Below are positions 44,863 to 55,842 of a stretch of DNA of 64,000 nt, in pieces. The notes under the pieces were generated by a model. That model saw only the letters and a program-made list of their open reading frames with translations, ran no database searches and was not told the DNA's origin. Source of the DNA: Pogona vitticeps (Eukaryota > Chordata > Lepidosauria > Squamata > Agamidae); NCBI RefSeq assembly GCF_051106095.1, contig NC_135786.1:208873001-208937000 (forward strand), read 5' to 3'. A program made the translations under genes and the position numbers. Position 1 is the stretch's first letter, and each line of letters opens with the position of its first letter.

Positions 44863-45307
44863 CAGTGGTGCCTCACATAGCAAGGTTAATCCGTTCCGGA
44901 TTAACCTTCGCTATGCTGAAGCATCGTTGAACGGGGCAGTGAATTCCATTGGAACGCATTAAACATGGTTTAATGCGTTCCAAATGGGCCGAATACTCAC
45001 CGTTCAGCGATGCTTCTTAATGGCTGGCAGCCATTTTCGCGCCCTCCCCTCACTTAACGAGGGCGCGAAAACGCTGCGCACGGCCATTTTGGGCCATTTC
45101 CGGGCTTCTGGCGGCCATTTTGGCCGCCGAACAGCTGATCGTTGGGCTTCATTTTGCGAAGATCGGTAAGCGAAACGCTTACCGGTCTTCGCAAAGCGAA
45201 TTTTGCCCTATTAAAAAACGTTGAGTGATCGCATTAGCGATCCGAAAAAACGGATCACTATGCGATTTCGTCGTTATACGGTGCGCTCGTTAAGCGAGGC
45301 ACCACTG
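44863..45307. mobile_element. CpG-rich pogo/Tigger-like MITE (copy G)
   Basis: CAGTGGTGCCTCACATAGCA at the left, TTAAGCGAGGCACCACTG at the right, TA on both sides. Lies only 24 bases after the nested MITE group. Confidence 0.9.
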
Positions 45308-45524
45308 TACTTCAAAAATAGACCACTGCAATGCTCTCCACAGACGGCTGCCCTTGAAAACAGTATGGAAACTAGAGGAGGTCCAAAATGTGGTGGCCAG
45401 ATTGATTTGTGGAACTGATAAATTAAATTGTATATCCCCAGTTTTAATGTGCCTTCATTAGCCGCCTGTCAGTTTTTGTGCTCAATTCAAGGTGCTGGTT
45501 ATAGCCCATAAAGTCCATAATTTA

Positions 45525-45605
45525 TTTTATTTATTTATTATTCAATTTATACCCCACCCCTCTAGACAGAGTCTACTCGGAGCGGCTTACAAAACAGTTT
45601 AAGAC
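45525..45605 (-). repeat. L2 3' tail inserted in L2
   Basis: (TTTA)n followed by TATACCCCACCCCTCTAGAC and CTCGGAGCGGCTTACAAAAC; minus orientation against the plus-strand host element. Confidence 0.65.
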
Positions 45606-45849
45606 CTTGGTACTTGTTGGAATTGCTCAGAAATCAGCTACCATTTTACTCACTTCTCTCAGTCCATGTTGCTAAAAGTGGTCACACTGAAGTAGACTAA
45701 AGAATCAACAATAAGGAACTGGGCCTTTTCAGTTGTGGCCCCCCATTCTGTGGAATAAGCTACCAGCTGAGATAACACCAGACTCCTTCCTTCCTGATGT
45801 TCAGGAAATGAGTGAAAACAGAATAATACAAATCATACAATATAAGTTT

Positions 45850-46936
45850 GACTATGCCAAAGCCTTTGACTGTGTGGACCACAGCAAACTATGGCAAGTC
45901 CTTAAAGAAATGGGAGTGCCTCACCACCTTATCCATCTCCTAAGAAACCTATATGTGGGACAGGAAGCAACAGTCAGAACTGGTCATGGAACAACTGAGT
46001 GGTTCAAAATTGGGAAAGGAGTACGGCAAGGCTGTATACTGTCTCCCTGCTTATTTAACTTATATGCAGAATACATCATGCGGAAGGCTGGACTGGAAGA
46101 AACCCAAGCCGGAATTAAGATTGCCGGAAGAAATATCAACAACCTCCGATATGCAGATGATACCACTCTGATGGCAGAAAGTGAGGAGGAATTAAAGAAC
46201 CTTGTAATGAGAGTGAAAGAGGAGAGTGCAAAAAACGGTCTGAAACTCAACATCAAAAAAACTAAGATCATGGCCACTGGTCCCATCACCTCCTGGCAAA
46301 TAGAAGGGGAAGATATGGAGGCAGTGTCAAATTTTATCCTCCTGGGCTCCATGATCACTGCAGATGGAGACAGCAGCCCTGAAATTAAAAGACGCCTTCT
46401 TCTTGGGAGGAAAGCGATGACAAATCTTGACAGCATCTTGAAAAGCAGAGACATCACATTGCCAACAAAAGTCCGAATAGTCAAAGCTATGGTTTTTCCT
46501 GTCGTGATGTATGGAAGTGAGAGCTGGACCATAAAGAAAGCAGACCGCCGAAGAATTGATGCCTTTGAATTGTGGTGCTGGAGGAGGCTCTTGAGAATCC
46601 CCTGGACTGCAAGGAGAACAAACCTATCAGTTCTAAAGGAAATCAACCCTGACGGCTCACTGGAAGGACAGATCCTGAAGCTGAGGCTCCAGTACTTTGG
46701 CCATCTCATGAGAAGAAAAGAGTCCTTGGAAAAAACCCTGATGTTAGGAAGGTGTGACGGCAAGAGGAGAAGGGGACGACCGAGGATGAGATGGCTGGAC
46801 AGTGTCTGCGAAGCAACCAACATGAACCTGACACAACTCCGGGAGGCAGTAGAAGACAGGAGGGCCTGGCGTGCTCTGGTCCATGGGGTCACGAAGAGTC
46901 GGACACGACTAAACGACTAAACACACACACACAAGT
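45850..46936 (+). mobile_element. BovB LINE, 5'-truncated, ORF2 3' half still open
   Basis: An open frame of about 356 codons runs from within the RT domain to TAA at 46918-46920. It shows DYAKAFDCVDHSKLW, GVRQGCILSPCLFNLYAEYI, the catalytic LRYADDTTLM and the C-terminal VHGVTKSRTRLND. BovB ORF2 is normally about 1,000 residues, so the endonuclease and N-terminal RT are missing and the copy cannot move by itself. The open frame and (AC)n tail suggest a recent insertion. The apparent start at 45733 lies in the L2 sequence upstream and is a chance in-frame join. Confidence 0.95.
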
Positions 46937-47202
46937 TATATAAAAATAACTGATCCTCAGATGCCTTCAATATTATTTTTTAATTTTTTCTTACTTCATT
47001 TTAATGTATGTATTATAGATCTATCTGTGAATCACCATATTGTGGAATGCATTGCTCTGTGGGATTTGAGGGGTTTAAATTTTAATCTATAAACGGCCTA
47101 GAGTATTGCTTGCACTAAAGGGGCAGTATATAAATCAAATAAAATCTTGAGAGCACAGAGGACTCTCTGTGAATGTGCAGCAACTTAACATCCCCATTCT
47201 CA

Positions 47203-48452
47203 GGTTTTTTAATTTTTATTTATTTATTTTATTTATTATTGGATTTTTATCCCACCCTTCTAGACAGAAGTCTGCTCGGGGCGGCTCACAATATATTGTG
47301 CATAAACAAGTTAAAAACAAAAATTAAAATCTACAATAATACTATAATCAAGATGGGAATAAACAGCAAAACCAAGAAAAGTAAGAGTCAAGTAATAGCA
47401 GGAGGGAAGGCTTGCCTAAAGAGCCAAGTTTTTAATTGGCACTTGAAAGCACCCAGCGAGGATGCCAGGCAAATCTCTGGCGGCAAGCTGTTCCAGAGTT
47501 GAGGGGGCACCGCCGAGAAGGCCCAGTTTCTTGTTCTTTCTTTCCGGGCCCTTCTCAGCTGTCTTTCCTAGCTATGGCGAGTGACTCGAGTAGATCTAGG
47601 TGGGAGAAGGCATTCTGCCAAATATCGAGGTCCTAAACTGTTTAGGGCTTTGTATGTCATCACCTTGCCAACAAAGGTCTGCATCGTCAAAGCTATGGTT
47701 TTTCCAGTAGCAATGTATGGAAGTGAGAGCAGGACCACAAATAAGGCAGCTGGCCAATCCACCACAGGTGGTAGTTGGCAGAGCAGACCACTGACGCCAC
47801 CTGGGTTTCCATGGTGAGCACCGGATCCAGATGTACTCCCAAGCTGCGAACCTCACTCTTCGCAGCGAGAGTCACCCCCCCAAAAAGAGAGGGAGTTTCC
47901 CAAGCTCCCAATGGAGGGGCCACCCACCCTCAGGACCTCCATCTTGTCCGGGTTCAGCCTCAACCCATTCTCCTGCATCCATTGCAGTATGGCCTCTCTT
48001 TTTGGGGGGTGGATCCACTGAAGTAATTGAAAAGGAGATATAGAGCTGCGTGTCATCAGCATACTGATGGCATGAAGCTTCACACCCCCTGATGACCCCA
48101 CCCAACAGCCTCATGTAGATGTTAAATAGCGTTGGGGAGATGATCGAGCCCTGCGGAACCCCACAATTGAGACTCCACGGGGCCAAGACACTCTCCCCAA
48201 GATGAACTCTCTGAGGACGGTCCTCCAAGTAAGATTGGAGCCAGGCAAGCACCAGGCCACCGATTCCCAACTCAAATAGCCTCCCCAGGAGGATACCGTG
48301 GTCGACGGTATCGAAGGCGGCTGAGATATTGAGGAGGACCAACAAGGACATTTTGCCCATCAGCCTCCCTCAGCAGGTCATCCAACAGTGCGACCAGTGC
48401 CATTTCTGTGCCATGGTGTGGCCTGAAGCCCGACTGGAATGGATTCAGGGCA
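47203..48452 (-). mobile_element. L2 LINE ORF2 and 3' UTR with an embedded BovB piece
   Basis: The minus strand encodes LLVLLNISAAFDTVDHGILL (RT block), LNCGVPQGSIISPTLFNIYM and CHQYADDTQLYIS with the catalytic YADD. Further on come LRLNPDKMEVLRVGG and MTYKALNSLGPRYLAECLLP. The 3' UTR ends in a TTTA-rich tail near 47203. The frame is broken in several places, and a BovB fragment occupies 47658-47746. Confidence 0.88.
47658..47746 (+). repeat. BovB ORF2 fragment inside L2
   Basis: CATCACCTTGCCAACAAAGG and CAATGTATGGAAGTGAGAGC match BovB positions seen at 46450-46540 (ITLPTKVRIVKAMVFPVVMY). It is flanked by L2 on both sides, with about 75 residues' worth of L2 missing at the junction. Confidence 0.8.
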
Positions 48453-48459
48453 TTAGACT

Positions 48460-49840
48460 TAATTTAAACCAAATAGACTTGGTTTAAATGTATATGAAAG
48501 CCGGTGAACATATAACATATAGCAGATTTTTTTTTCCTACAAAATATTAACCTAAGTAATAACTGTAATATTCTCTAATATCCTTCTATACTAAGAAACC
48601 AAAGTATAATATTCTAACCATTTATATTGCTCAAGAGCTAAATGAAAATGGTTGCTTTTTACTTTTGAAAGTCCCACATGTTTATCATTGCTTGAATAAA
48701 TTCATTGCTGAAGATACCTGCCCTGCTATTATGGTATGTACACATTTTAGGTAATACTTTAAAATTATTAGCTTGCTGCATTCAGGTGTTTTGGAATCTA
48801 ATGGTCTGAATTAGCTAAGAGCTCATTTTCATTAGCTTCATTTTCTTGATTCAGTCGTTGCTTAGTCTGAAGAGATGTTCCTATTCATTTGGAGGGTCTG
48901 TATCTAAACAAGAACCAAGATTGTGAAAAGCCTAAACTTGGCCAGATACCTCTCCTTTCCAGAATAGGTAATCGCTGTATGAAGAAAGTGACAACTGAAA
49001 GCATGGGGCTAGGTGATCTTCTCTAAGCATATGCAAACTGCTAGCTTCCATAACCCTGAACAGGTCTATAGTTAACTCCTTTTTCTGTGTTAATTCTATT
49101 TAGTTCGTGTCTTTTGCTGCCTCTACATGCCTGTATAATTCTATTAGCTGGGCATAAATATACCAATAATTCAGAATGATTGACCTATTTCGAATTTGAT
49201 TTAGGGTTAGATGAATATGGTTAGAGAAAGATGGTTAATAAATATTTTTTTGGCGGGGGCATAGATTTGTCTAGCATAGATTAAGCATAGTCTTTTTTTA
49301 GTGCATGCCCTGGCAACTGGAGAAGGTCAAGGTCAGAAAGTAGTATTGAGAAATCATCAAATGAATATTGGAGCAATAAAGTTAAAACAGATCTGTTCAT
49401 TATTTGTGAATAATTATTTAGACCTTATTGTGGTCAGAAAATCAAAGCTTAGATAAAAACACATTGGAGGAGAGGGGTCTCTGAAGGGGTGGTTAATTAG
49501 CAAATAAGCTAACTGTAGTTCAAGCTAGCTGGTAAGAAGTGTGTGTTATTTTTTTCATGTTCCGAATGGCCTTGTGTTTGTGGCAGCACAAGTTTATCAC
49601 AAGATATCATTCTTGATATTTAGTTATGTAAAAGGATTGCATACACATGCTTTTGATATTGAGACATCCTCATACTCCGCACTACTCCTTTACCACCAAT
49701 TTCAGCACACACCGGCCATCACCACTGTTAAGAGCAATTGTGATTCCACAATACTGTGCATGCTTCTGAATTCTTATGAACTTCTCATCAGGTGAGATAA
49801 CAAAACAAAACTGTAGAAATGTAATTGGTCCTCATGGTAT
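48460..49840 (+). other. Presumed WWP1 intron, nothing recognised
   Basis: AT-rich DNA with no exon or clear repeat. Confidence 0.4.
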
Positions 49841-49847
49841 TATTAAC

Positions 49848-49877
49848 CTTATATACCGCTATGAGGCGGTATATAAG
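49848..49877. repeat. 12-bp perfect inverted repeat
   Basis: CTTATATACCGC (49848-49859) and GCGGTATATAAG (49866-49877), separated by six bases. It may be a scrap of an L2 tail, which often contains GCGGTATATAA. It abuts the hAT-like element that follows. Confidence 0.85.
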
Positions 49878-50968
49878 CAGCACGCTCAAAGTCAATTTAC
49901 CTGGGGGCCGCTGGAGGCAGAATCTGGGTGAGGCTGGGCCGCATCAGATTTTCCGCTAAGCGGAGCAAGAGCCCAAGGAAGCCGCCCAGGAGTTTCCTTA
50001 GTCTGCCTGGGGCTCTGAAAAGGAGGAGGAGGAGGGGTGTGTGAGCCTTTATCGCTGGCCACGACCCCCTCCAGCTCCTTCTTCACTACCACCACTACTA
50101 CCACCAGCAGGCCGAAGAAGCGCAGAAGGGAGGGAGCGCCAGTGACCGCCTAGCCGGGGGGGGAGGAGGGCATGACATAAAATTAAAAAAACCCTCAGAA
50201 TTCACCTTGCCAAAGGTGAAAAGCCACCACCTGTACCTGTGAAATTGGGAGTGGGAGTCCCCACAGGTGCGCACACACGCACACAAACACACACACACAG
50301 AGGTCTGGCTACCTTCCGTTGAGGGCCCCCCTCAAAAAAGGCGCACTCAGCAGCATTAGCGACCCCCACCACGACAGAGGAGCAAACTTTGTGAGGCAAG
50401 CCCAGGCAGCCTCCAGAGCCAAGGCGGCTGAAGCAGGACGAAGAGGAGGAGGAGGACAAGGAAGCACCTCCGGGCATTGAGGCGGCCGCTGGCCGGGATG
50501 TTGCTGGGGGTGCTGAAAGAGAAAGAGAGCCAGAGAGCCGCTTCCCTGGAAGAGGTGGTGGCGGTGGCAGCTGCTGTTTGCAGCTTGGAGGCGCTCTTCG
50601 AGGACGGGCCGGGAGCAAGCTCCGCTCTCAGGCATTGCTCGACAGCAGCTCGGGTGCTCGGAGAAAAGGGCCAGCAGCGTGCCTCACTCGCCAGCTCTCC
50701 CCATAGACAGCGCCTCTTGCACCCTCCATCCAGAACTGCAGCTTGCCAACTGGCAGACAGGCAGGCTGGCGGGCAGGCTACTGTTCCGGATGGAGGGTGC
50801 AAGAGGCACTGTCTTGGGAGAGAGCCGGCGAGTTAGGTGAGGCTTTTTTTGACTCTTGACAGCAGAGGATGCATGGACACTTCGGGGGGGGGGGCAGGCA
50901 AGTTGGGACCACAAACTATCACCCAGCAGGCTGCAAATGGCCCCCAGGCTGCATGTTTGAGACCCCTG
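49878..50968. mobile_element. GC-rich element with hAT-like ends
   Basis: Left CAGCACGCTCAAAGTCAATT and right GGCTGCATGTTTGAGACCCCTG fit the CAGGGGTCTCAAA-type inverted ends and GGGCCGC/GCATCAG sub-ends of reptile hAT elements. The interior is markedly GC-rich and has a long hairpin at 50682-50842. Open frames inside are low-complexity and overlap on both strands. The 8-bp flanks (tatataag, gtttatag) match poorly, so the edges are tentative. Confidence 0.55.
50682..50842. repeat. Inverted repeat with arms of about 57-62 bp
   Basis: CGCCTCTTGCACCCTCCATC (50711-50730) is exactly complementary to GATGGAGGGTGCAAGAGGCA (50789-50808) apart from the last base, and the pairing continues outward to CCTCACTCGCC / GGCGAGTTAGGTGAGG. 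Confidence 0.85.
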
Positions 50969-51384
50969 GTTTATAGGCTTCCCTTTGTTCTGTCTACCTC
51001 TGTTGTTGTTACTATGAAAGACTTGGATGGCTCATAAGAGGGGTTCCAAGTTCCTCAGAACACTTTGCAGTGCTGAATGTGAGAGGGATGCACTTGGTCA
51101 CCAAGGCATAGAGTATTTAACTCTTTCACTGGAAGGCCTTCCTTAGTTTTAGGTTGATAATTAATTTAAGGTATTTGTTGTGAAATTAAAAAAAAACCTT
51201 TAAAAAGCTAGCCACATTGAGTTGTGTTAGGATCCAACTGGATCAGCAACATTACAGCAGTTAAAAATATTTTGGCCATATAATATTTAGTGGTTGTTGG
51301 ATTGGGAAGATCCAGGTTTGAGTTCTTATTGAGTCTTGAACCTCAGTGGGTGGAACTGTCAGTCTTCCATTTCTGACCTACCTC

Positions 51385-51536
51385 ACATGAGCTGTAAGGC
51401 CATGTTTGCTTCTTGCACTCATTTGATGAAAAGGTGAAGCACAGATATAAATAAATGTTGACATGAGCTGTAAGGCCATGTTTGCTTCTTGCACTCATTT
51501 GATGAAAAGGTGAAGCACAGATATAAATAAATGTTG
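51385..51536. repeat. Perfect tandem duplication of a 76-bp unit
   Basis: Two identical copies, 51385-51460 and 51461-51536, each beginning ACATGAGCTGTAAGGCCATG and ending AAATAAATGTTG. No difference was seen between copies. Confidence 0.95.
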
Positions 51537-51539
51537 ATA

Positions 51540-52500
51540 TTTTATGTGAAAGTTCCTGTCCCTCCTTTCCAATAGATCAGTTCTTGGCTTGCATACCAAA
51601 GCGCGCACTCTCTCTCATTCTCTCTCTCTCTCTCTTTTAAATATGGCCTCAGAATTCCTTAGAGGTTTTGACTGAACACAAATGTCTGGTTTTCCCCAGA
51701 TTTCCTTTGGCAGCAGCCTCTAGATCTACAACTCTTTCCTGAGGAACTAGGAAATGCTTTTTGTGCATATGCCTATATGTAGTGCCTCCCTCTCTCAGAG
51801 AAGACCATAAACCTTTGTTCCCTGCTCTTTAGTTCACAAGCAGCTGCTTCTGATGGTGGAAGAGGGTGGGTAGTCTAATTGTCTACTGTATCAGTTGTCT
51901 TCACCTGTCCCTTCCATGTCTTTTCATCTAGCACCTTACATTTCCCTTGGAATGCCTTCACATTGCTTTGAGGACACCCCCCCACCCCATTTGGGAAACA
52001 ATCCTCTAGTCATGGTAGTCTCCAACATTTAGGTATTTGGGGAAACAACTTTCACTAAAATGTGTTTGTACCTGTAATACTGTATGTGCATGCGATTTGT
52101 ATGAGCTTTTTCTTTAAAACTGGTGGCTCTGCAAATATACTCTTGTTAACACTGTAGGCAGTAACATAATGTAATTGCATGCAAACATTTACACTGCTTT
52201 ACACAGTGGAGGGCAAGAGTCCATACCTGTAAGCATGTAAACTGGCCTTCCTTTTGGCACAATACACATCCTTGTACTTTGCTGTGCAGTGACACTATAC
52301 ACATCCTTATATTTTTTGAACAATTGACTTGTTCTGTGTTCATTTTATATGAAGATCTTTCTCTTCAGGTAGGCTTTTCCTTAGTGACTATCTGTCTGGA
52401 AAAGATTTAAAACAGGATGGTTTGTATTTTGCTGTTTTTAATTTTGTGTTGTATATTTGTACATTATTGATTTTCTTGGAATGCATTTTGGTGTCAAGTA
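51540..52500 (+). other. Presumed WWP1 intron, nothing recognised
   Basis: Contains a short CT run near 51610-51636; no exon recognised. Confidence 0.4.
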
Positions 52501-52504
52501 CAAT

Positions 52505-53310
52505 CGACATTATTATTATGATTATTATTCAAAAATGCCAGGCACAATCAATCAAAATTATAAAACTGTTGACTGGTACTGTATAACTGAGACAACTTTT
52601 AACAAAAAAACCTAAGTATCAATGTAGTATGTAGCTGTTCCTAATATTGCTGTTTTTGTAGCTCTAATGAATTTATTTTTGAAATCCGCAACTGATTATA
52701 GTTCTGTGTGAAATTTCTTGATATTATTCCTGGATCCTCAATGATAATGGGGACCACTGAAGTGTGTTTCATCCACAAGCAAGATATTTCATTTGCCAGG
52801 TCTCTGTATTTTGTTAGTTTTTCCAGTTCTTATCTCTAACTCTGGCACCCCCTAGCATTATAATTTCTATTATCCAGACGTTTCTCCATTTGATTACTAC
52901 TATGCCTGCTGTATGACATTCAAAGTGTCTATTAGTTTGGATCAAAAAATCCCACAAGATCTTGACTTCATTGTCATTTTCTGACACCTTCACTACCAGA
53001 TGTTCCCATGGGGTTTTTGAGGCTTGCAAGTTGTATTTTTGCATAGTAACCACTGCACTAATTTTGCCGATCTGTCATGTATAATTTTGTAATCTGTTTG
53101 TGCAATTGTTGGACATTTACAGATGAAGTGTGACACAGTTTCATCTTTTTCTTTGCTGTTAGCACTAATTCCTTGAATCTTAGCTTTCATAACATTAGTT
53201 TTCTGAATGTGACCTTTGATGTAAGGAGGGTGTTCTTGGTTTCTGTTCTCCAGTGGATTTTGAGAGGTGTATTCTCTCAGCATGGAGGCATTCTTTATTG
53301 TTGTAGTTGT
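52505..53310 (-). mobile_element. R4/Dong-type LINE 3' portion
   Basis: The minus strand encodes KEKDETVSHFICKCPTIAQT, a C-x-x-C...H-x-x-x-C finger if the upstream Cys is counted, followed by KLVQWLLCK. VKILWDFLIQTNRHFECHTA, GIVVIKWRNVWIIEI and LWMKHTSVVPIII come next. This order matches the zinc-finger and restriction-like endonuclease region of the R2/R4 superclade, where the site usually reads PDIVVVD. The catalytic PD is replaced by AG here, and the frame is broken. The 3' end is GCCAGGCACAATCAATCAAA plus an ATT tail at 52505-52530. Confidence 0.7.
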
Positions 53311-53353
53311 GGATTATGCTGGTTGACTTTTCATCTGTAATTTAATTAAAGAG

Positions 53354-53495
53354 CAAGGTGGATAAAAATCAATAATTTTTAAAAATCAAATTGATTTAAA
53401 TAAAATATTTTTAATTAAAATTGTGAAAGTAATAAGATTTTTAAAAAATGTAAATCATGATTTCAATAATTTTGATTTAAATCAAATCCGCCTTG
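53354..53495. mobile_element. AT-rich palindromic MITE
   Basis: CAAGGTGGATAAAAATCAAT at the left and TTTAAATCAAATCCGCCTTG at the right are inverted; the middle is also AT-rich and self-complementary (GATTTAAAT words). The superfamily is unknown and no clear target duplication was read. Confidence 0.65.
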
Positions 53496-53635
53496 TTAAA
53501 CCCTGTGTAGAATACATAGTTTTGTAGTAAATGACAATTCCAAATGAAATATATTGGTAAGGAGAAACTGCATGCCTGTATAATTTGCAAAACTAAAACA
53601 TCCACCAAACTAAACATATAATGGGATACTCAGCA

Positions 53636-53800
53636 TAGCAGATAGAGTGATGGCTAGGATGCGGGAGACTTGAATTTGCCTTCAGCCACAGAAACTCACT
53701 GGGGATGGGGAACTGGTAAAACCACTCCTTAAATATCTCAGTACCAATATCTTAAATATTGGTTCTGACATGGTGACGCATAACATAACAAATGTGTATT
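53636..53800 (+). repeat. tRNA-derived squamate SINE, diverged
   Basis: GATAGAGTGATGGCTAGGAT, AGAAACTCACTGGGGATGGG and AAAACCACTCCTTAAATATC match the SINE at 8.45 kb in the same orientation. Confidence 0.55.
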
Positions 53801-53809
53801 AACATGACA

Positions 53810-55060
53810 CATGTTGTATTAGGCAATTAAAATAAATATTTAAAATAATATTTATATGTAAAATCATCCACCACCTTGCACAGATCCTCAGCTTCCAATA
53901 AAAGTGCTAGAAAATCACAAAAAGCACTTTTCCATATTTTATAAATTGATTTTTTTATTGTATAAAAAGAGTTCATTGCATATAAATCTGCTATAGTAAA
54001 TGATCAGAAGCTAGAAAACCACTGCTAAAACTTTAAAAGATTTCTTTTTGAATTATTTAGTCATCTTCTTCTAGAATGAAATGATACAGATTTTTTTTAT
54101 CACGTAAGTGGGTGATGAGGTGAAATAGGTTCTAAATAAATGAATGGGTATAATGCATAATTTATTATTGTGAAACACTGTGTCCAGTGTTTCACCTTTT
54201 GCATGCTTAATACTGCAGCTTTGAATTTGGAGTTTGTTTGAATGGGTTTGCCAAAATAGTGGCAAATTGGAAAATAACAGGCAGTTCCAACCCCTTCTTC
54301 AAATGCTGGCCTACATACAATTCATCTTTAATAATATATATTTTAGAAATATTCCTGGAGAAATGATACTAGGGCATCAAATGAAACTAGTTGTGCAGGC
54401 TGTAGAATATTACCACTTAACAGCAGAACCTATTGGCACATACTTCCTGCATGATGGGTGCAAACAGATTGTATGTACATGTATATTTTTAAATGAGGGG
54501 ATGTTAAAGAGAATTAACACCATTCTGGCAGTACTTACTAGAAATTAATTCTTACTGAGCTAAGTGGGATTCACTCCCAAGTAATGGTGCTTTGTTTTGT
54601 AGTTTTTGAAAAAATTACTAATTTGAAATAAGAAAATAGTAGTTTGCTGTTATTGTTGGTTTTCAGTTTCTCATTCTTTATCCATGGAATTGGAGCAATG
54701 GTTTCCTTCATGTTTGTGCTACCAGTTGTTGGGAATTTTGGCATATATTTTTCATTTTCCTTTCTGATACGGTAATATATGATGCTGACTTGTATCAAGC
54801 AATACCATGTTCCAGCTAAACCTGGATTGGACTCTAGATGGCAGCATTTGTCCAGTTCTCAGACTGCTGCTTGAAACTGATTCACTAGAGATATAGGCAT
54901 TGATTCTGGAAGCTTTGCATATAAGATTGGGTGGTTACTTCTAAACTGTAGTGGCCACATGTATTTCACAGAAATCTTGACTGTACCAACTTGCTATTTG
55001 CAGGTATTACTAGTATACTGTAGCTTACATGTGGAAATAAAAATTGAAAAACTGTTGTAT
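53810..55060 (+). other. Presumed WWP1 intron, nothing recognised
   Basis: AT-rich; one MITE-like fragment near 54553-54590 (AGTGGGATTCACTCCCAAGT). No exon seen. Confidence 0.4.
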
Positions 55061-55067
55061 CTTTATA

Positions 55068-55632
55068 TTCGCGAAGGCTTTCACGGCCGGGATCTAATGG
55101 TTGTTCTGGGTTTTTTGGGCTCTTTGGCCGTGTTCTGAAGGTTGTTCTTCCTAACGTTTCACCAGTCTCTGTGGCCGGCATCTTCAGAGGACAGCAACCT
55201 GTGCTCTGGCGTAGTTGGCTTGGGAGTGCAATATTTATGACTGTGAGATAGGCTTTTGTCTTTTTCTGTAGATGGGGGATTAGTGTGTATTGTTGTGGGT
55301 GTATTGTTGTGCTAAGGAGAAGAGATTATCTGTTCCTGTGGTTGATGGGTGTCATTAGCTGGTCTTTTGTGTGTAGTGATCCCCTGTCCTTGTGGCTGGG
55401 TAGAGTTCTTTGACCCTTTGCACGTTGTATTTTTGAGAGCTGGGAGCCAAGTTTTGTTGAGCTTCATACTTTCCTCTTTTTTGTTGAAACTGTGCTGGTG
55501 CTTGTGGATTTCAATGGCTTCCCTGTGCAGTCTGATGTAATGATTGCTGGTGTTGTCCAGTATTTCAGTATTTTGAAATAGAATTTCATGTCCAGTTTGT
55601 TTCAGAGCATGTTCAGCTACTGCAGAAATCTG
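55068..55632 (-). mobile_element. Penelope-like element, 3' coding end and tail
   Basis: The minus strand reads ISAVAEHALKQTGHEILFQN, then NTSNHYIRLHREAIEIHKHQ, HSFNKKEESMKLNKTWLPAL. A[V/C]AEH...GH...F...K...R...EAIEI...N-x-FN...L-x-K-TW-x-PAL is the hallmark order at the end of the GIY-YIG-linked region of Penelope proteins. The 3' tail carries the GGCCACAGAGACTGGTGAAA and GATCCCGGCCGTGAAAGCCT words seen in the other copies. 5' truncated, and bordered at its coding end by a BovB copy. Confidence 0.82.
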
Positions 55633-55637
55633 TTTTT

Positions 55638-55842
55638 GCTAAGAGAAGACTCCCTGGAAAAGACGCTGATGTTGGAAAGTGTGAAGGTGGGAGGAGAAGG
55701 GGACGACAGAGGATGAGATGGTTGGACAGTGTCATTGAAGCTACCAACATGAATTTGACCCAACAGTGGCAGTGAAAGACAGGAGGGCCTGGTCCATGGG
55801 ATCACGAAGAGTCGGACACGACTAAACGACTAAACAACAACA
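55638..55842 (+). repeat. BovB 3' terminal fragment
   Basis: AGAAGACTCCCTGGAAAAGA, then GGACGACAGAGGATGAGATG and ATCACGAAGAGTCGGACACG end in GACTAAACGACTAAACAACAACAA. Only the last 200 bases of BovB are present. Confidence 0.88.

Larger units (their letters stand above)
45323..47147 (+). mobile_element. L2 LINE 3' portion, interrupted twice
   Basis: Plus-strand translation includes LPLKTVWKLEEVQNVVARLI and, after an insertion, FSVVAPHSVE, the C-terminal part of L2 ORF2. An L2 3' tail in the opposite orientation sits at about 45525-45600 and a BovB copy at about 45850-46936. The 3' UTR resumes after the BovB and ends GGGGCAGTATATAAATCAAA near 47147. Confidence 0.65.

Noticed and set aside
45984-46892. 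302-codon open frame on the minus strand
   Set aside because: It is the antisense shadow of the BovB ORF2 fragment, which shows the real RT motifs on the plus strand.
47872-48360. 162-codon open frame with YADD as a possible host gene
   Set aside because: RT blocks identify it as L2 LINE ORF2.
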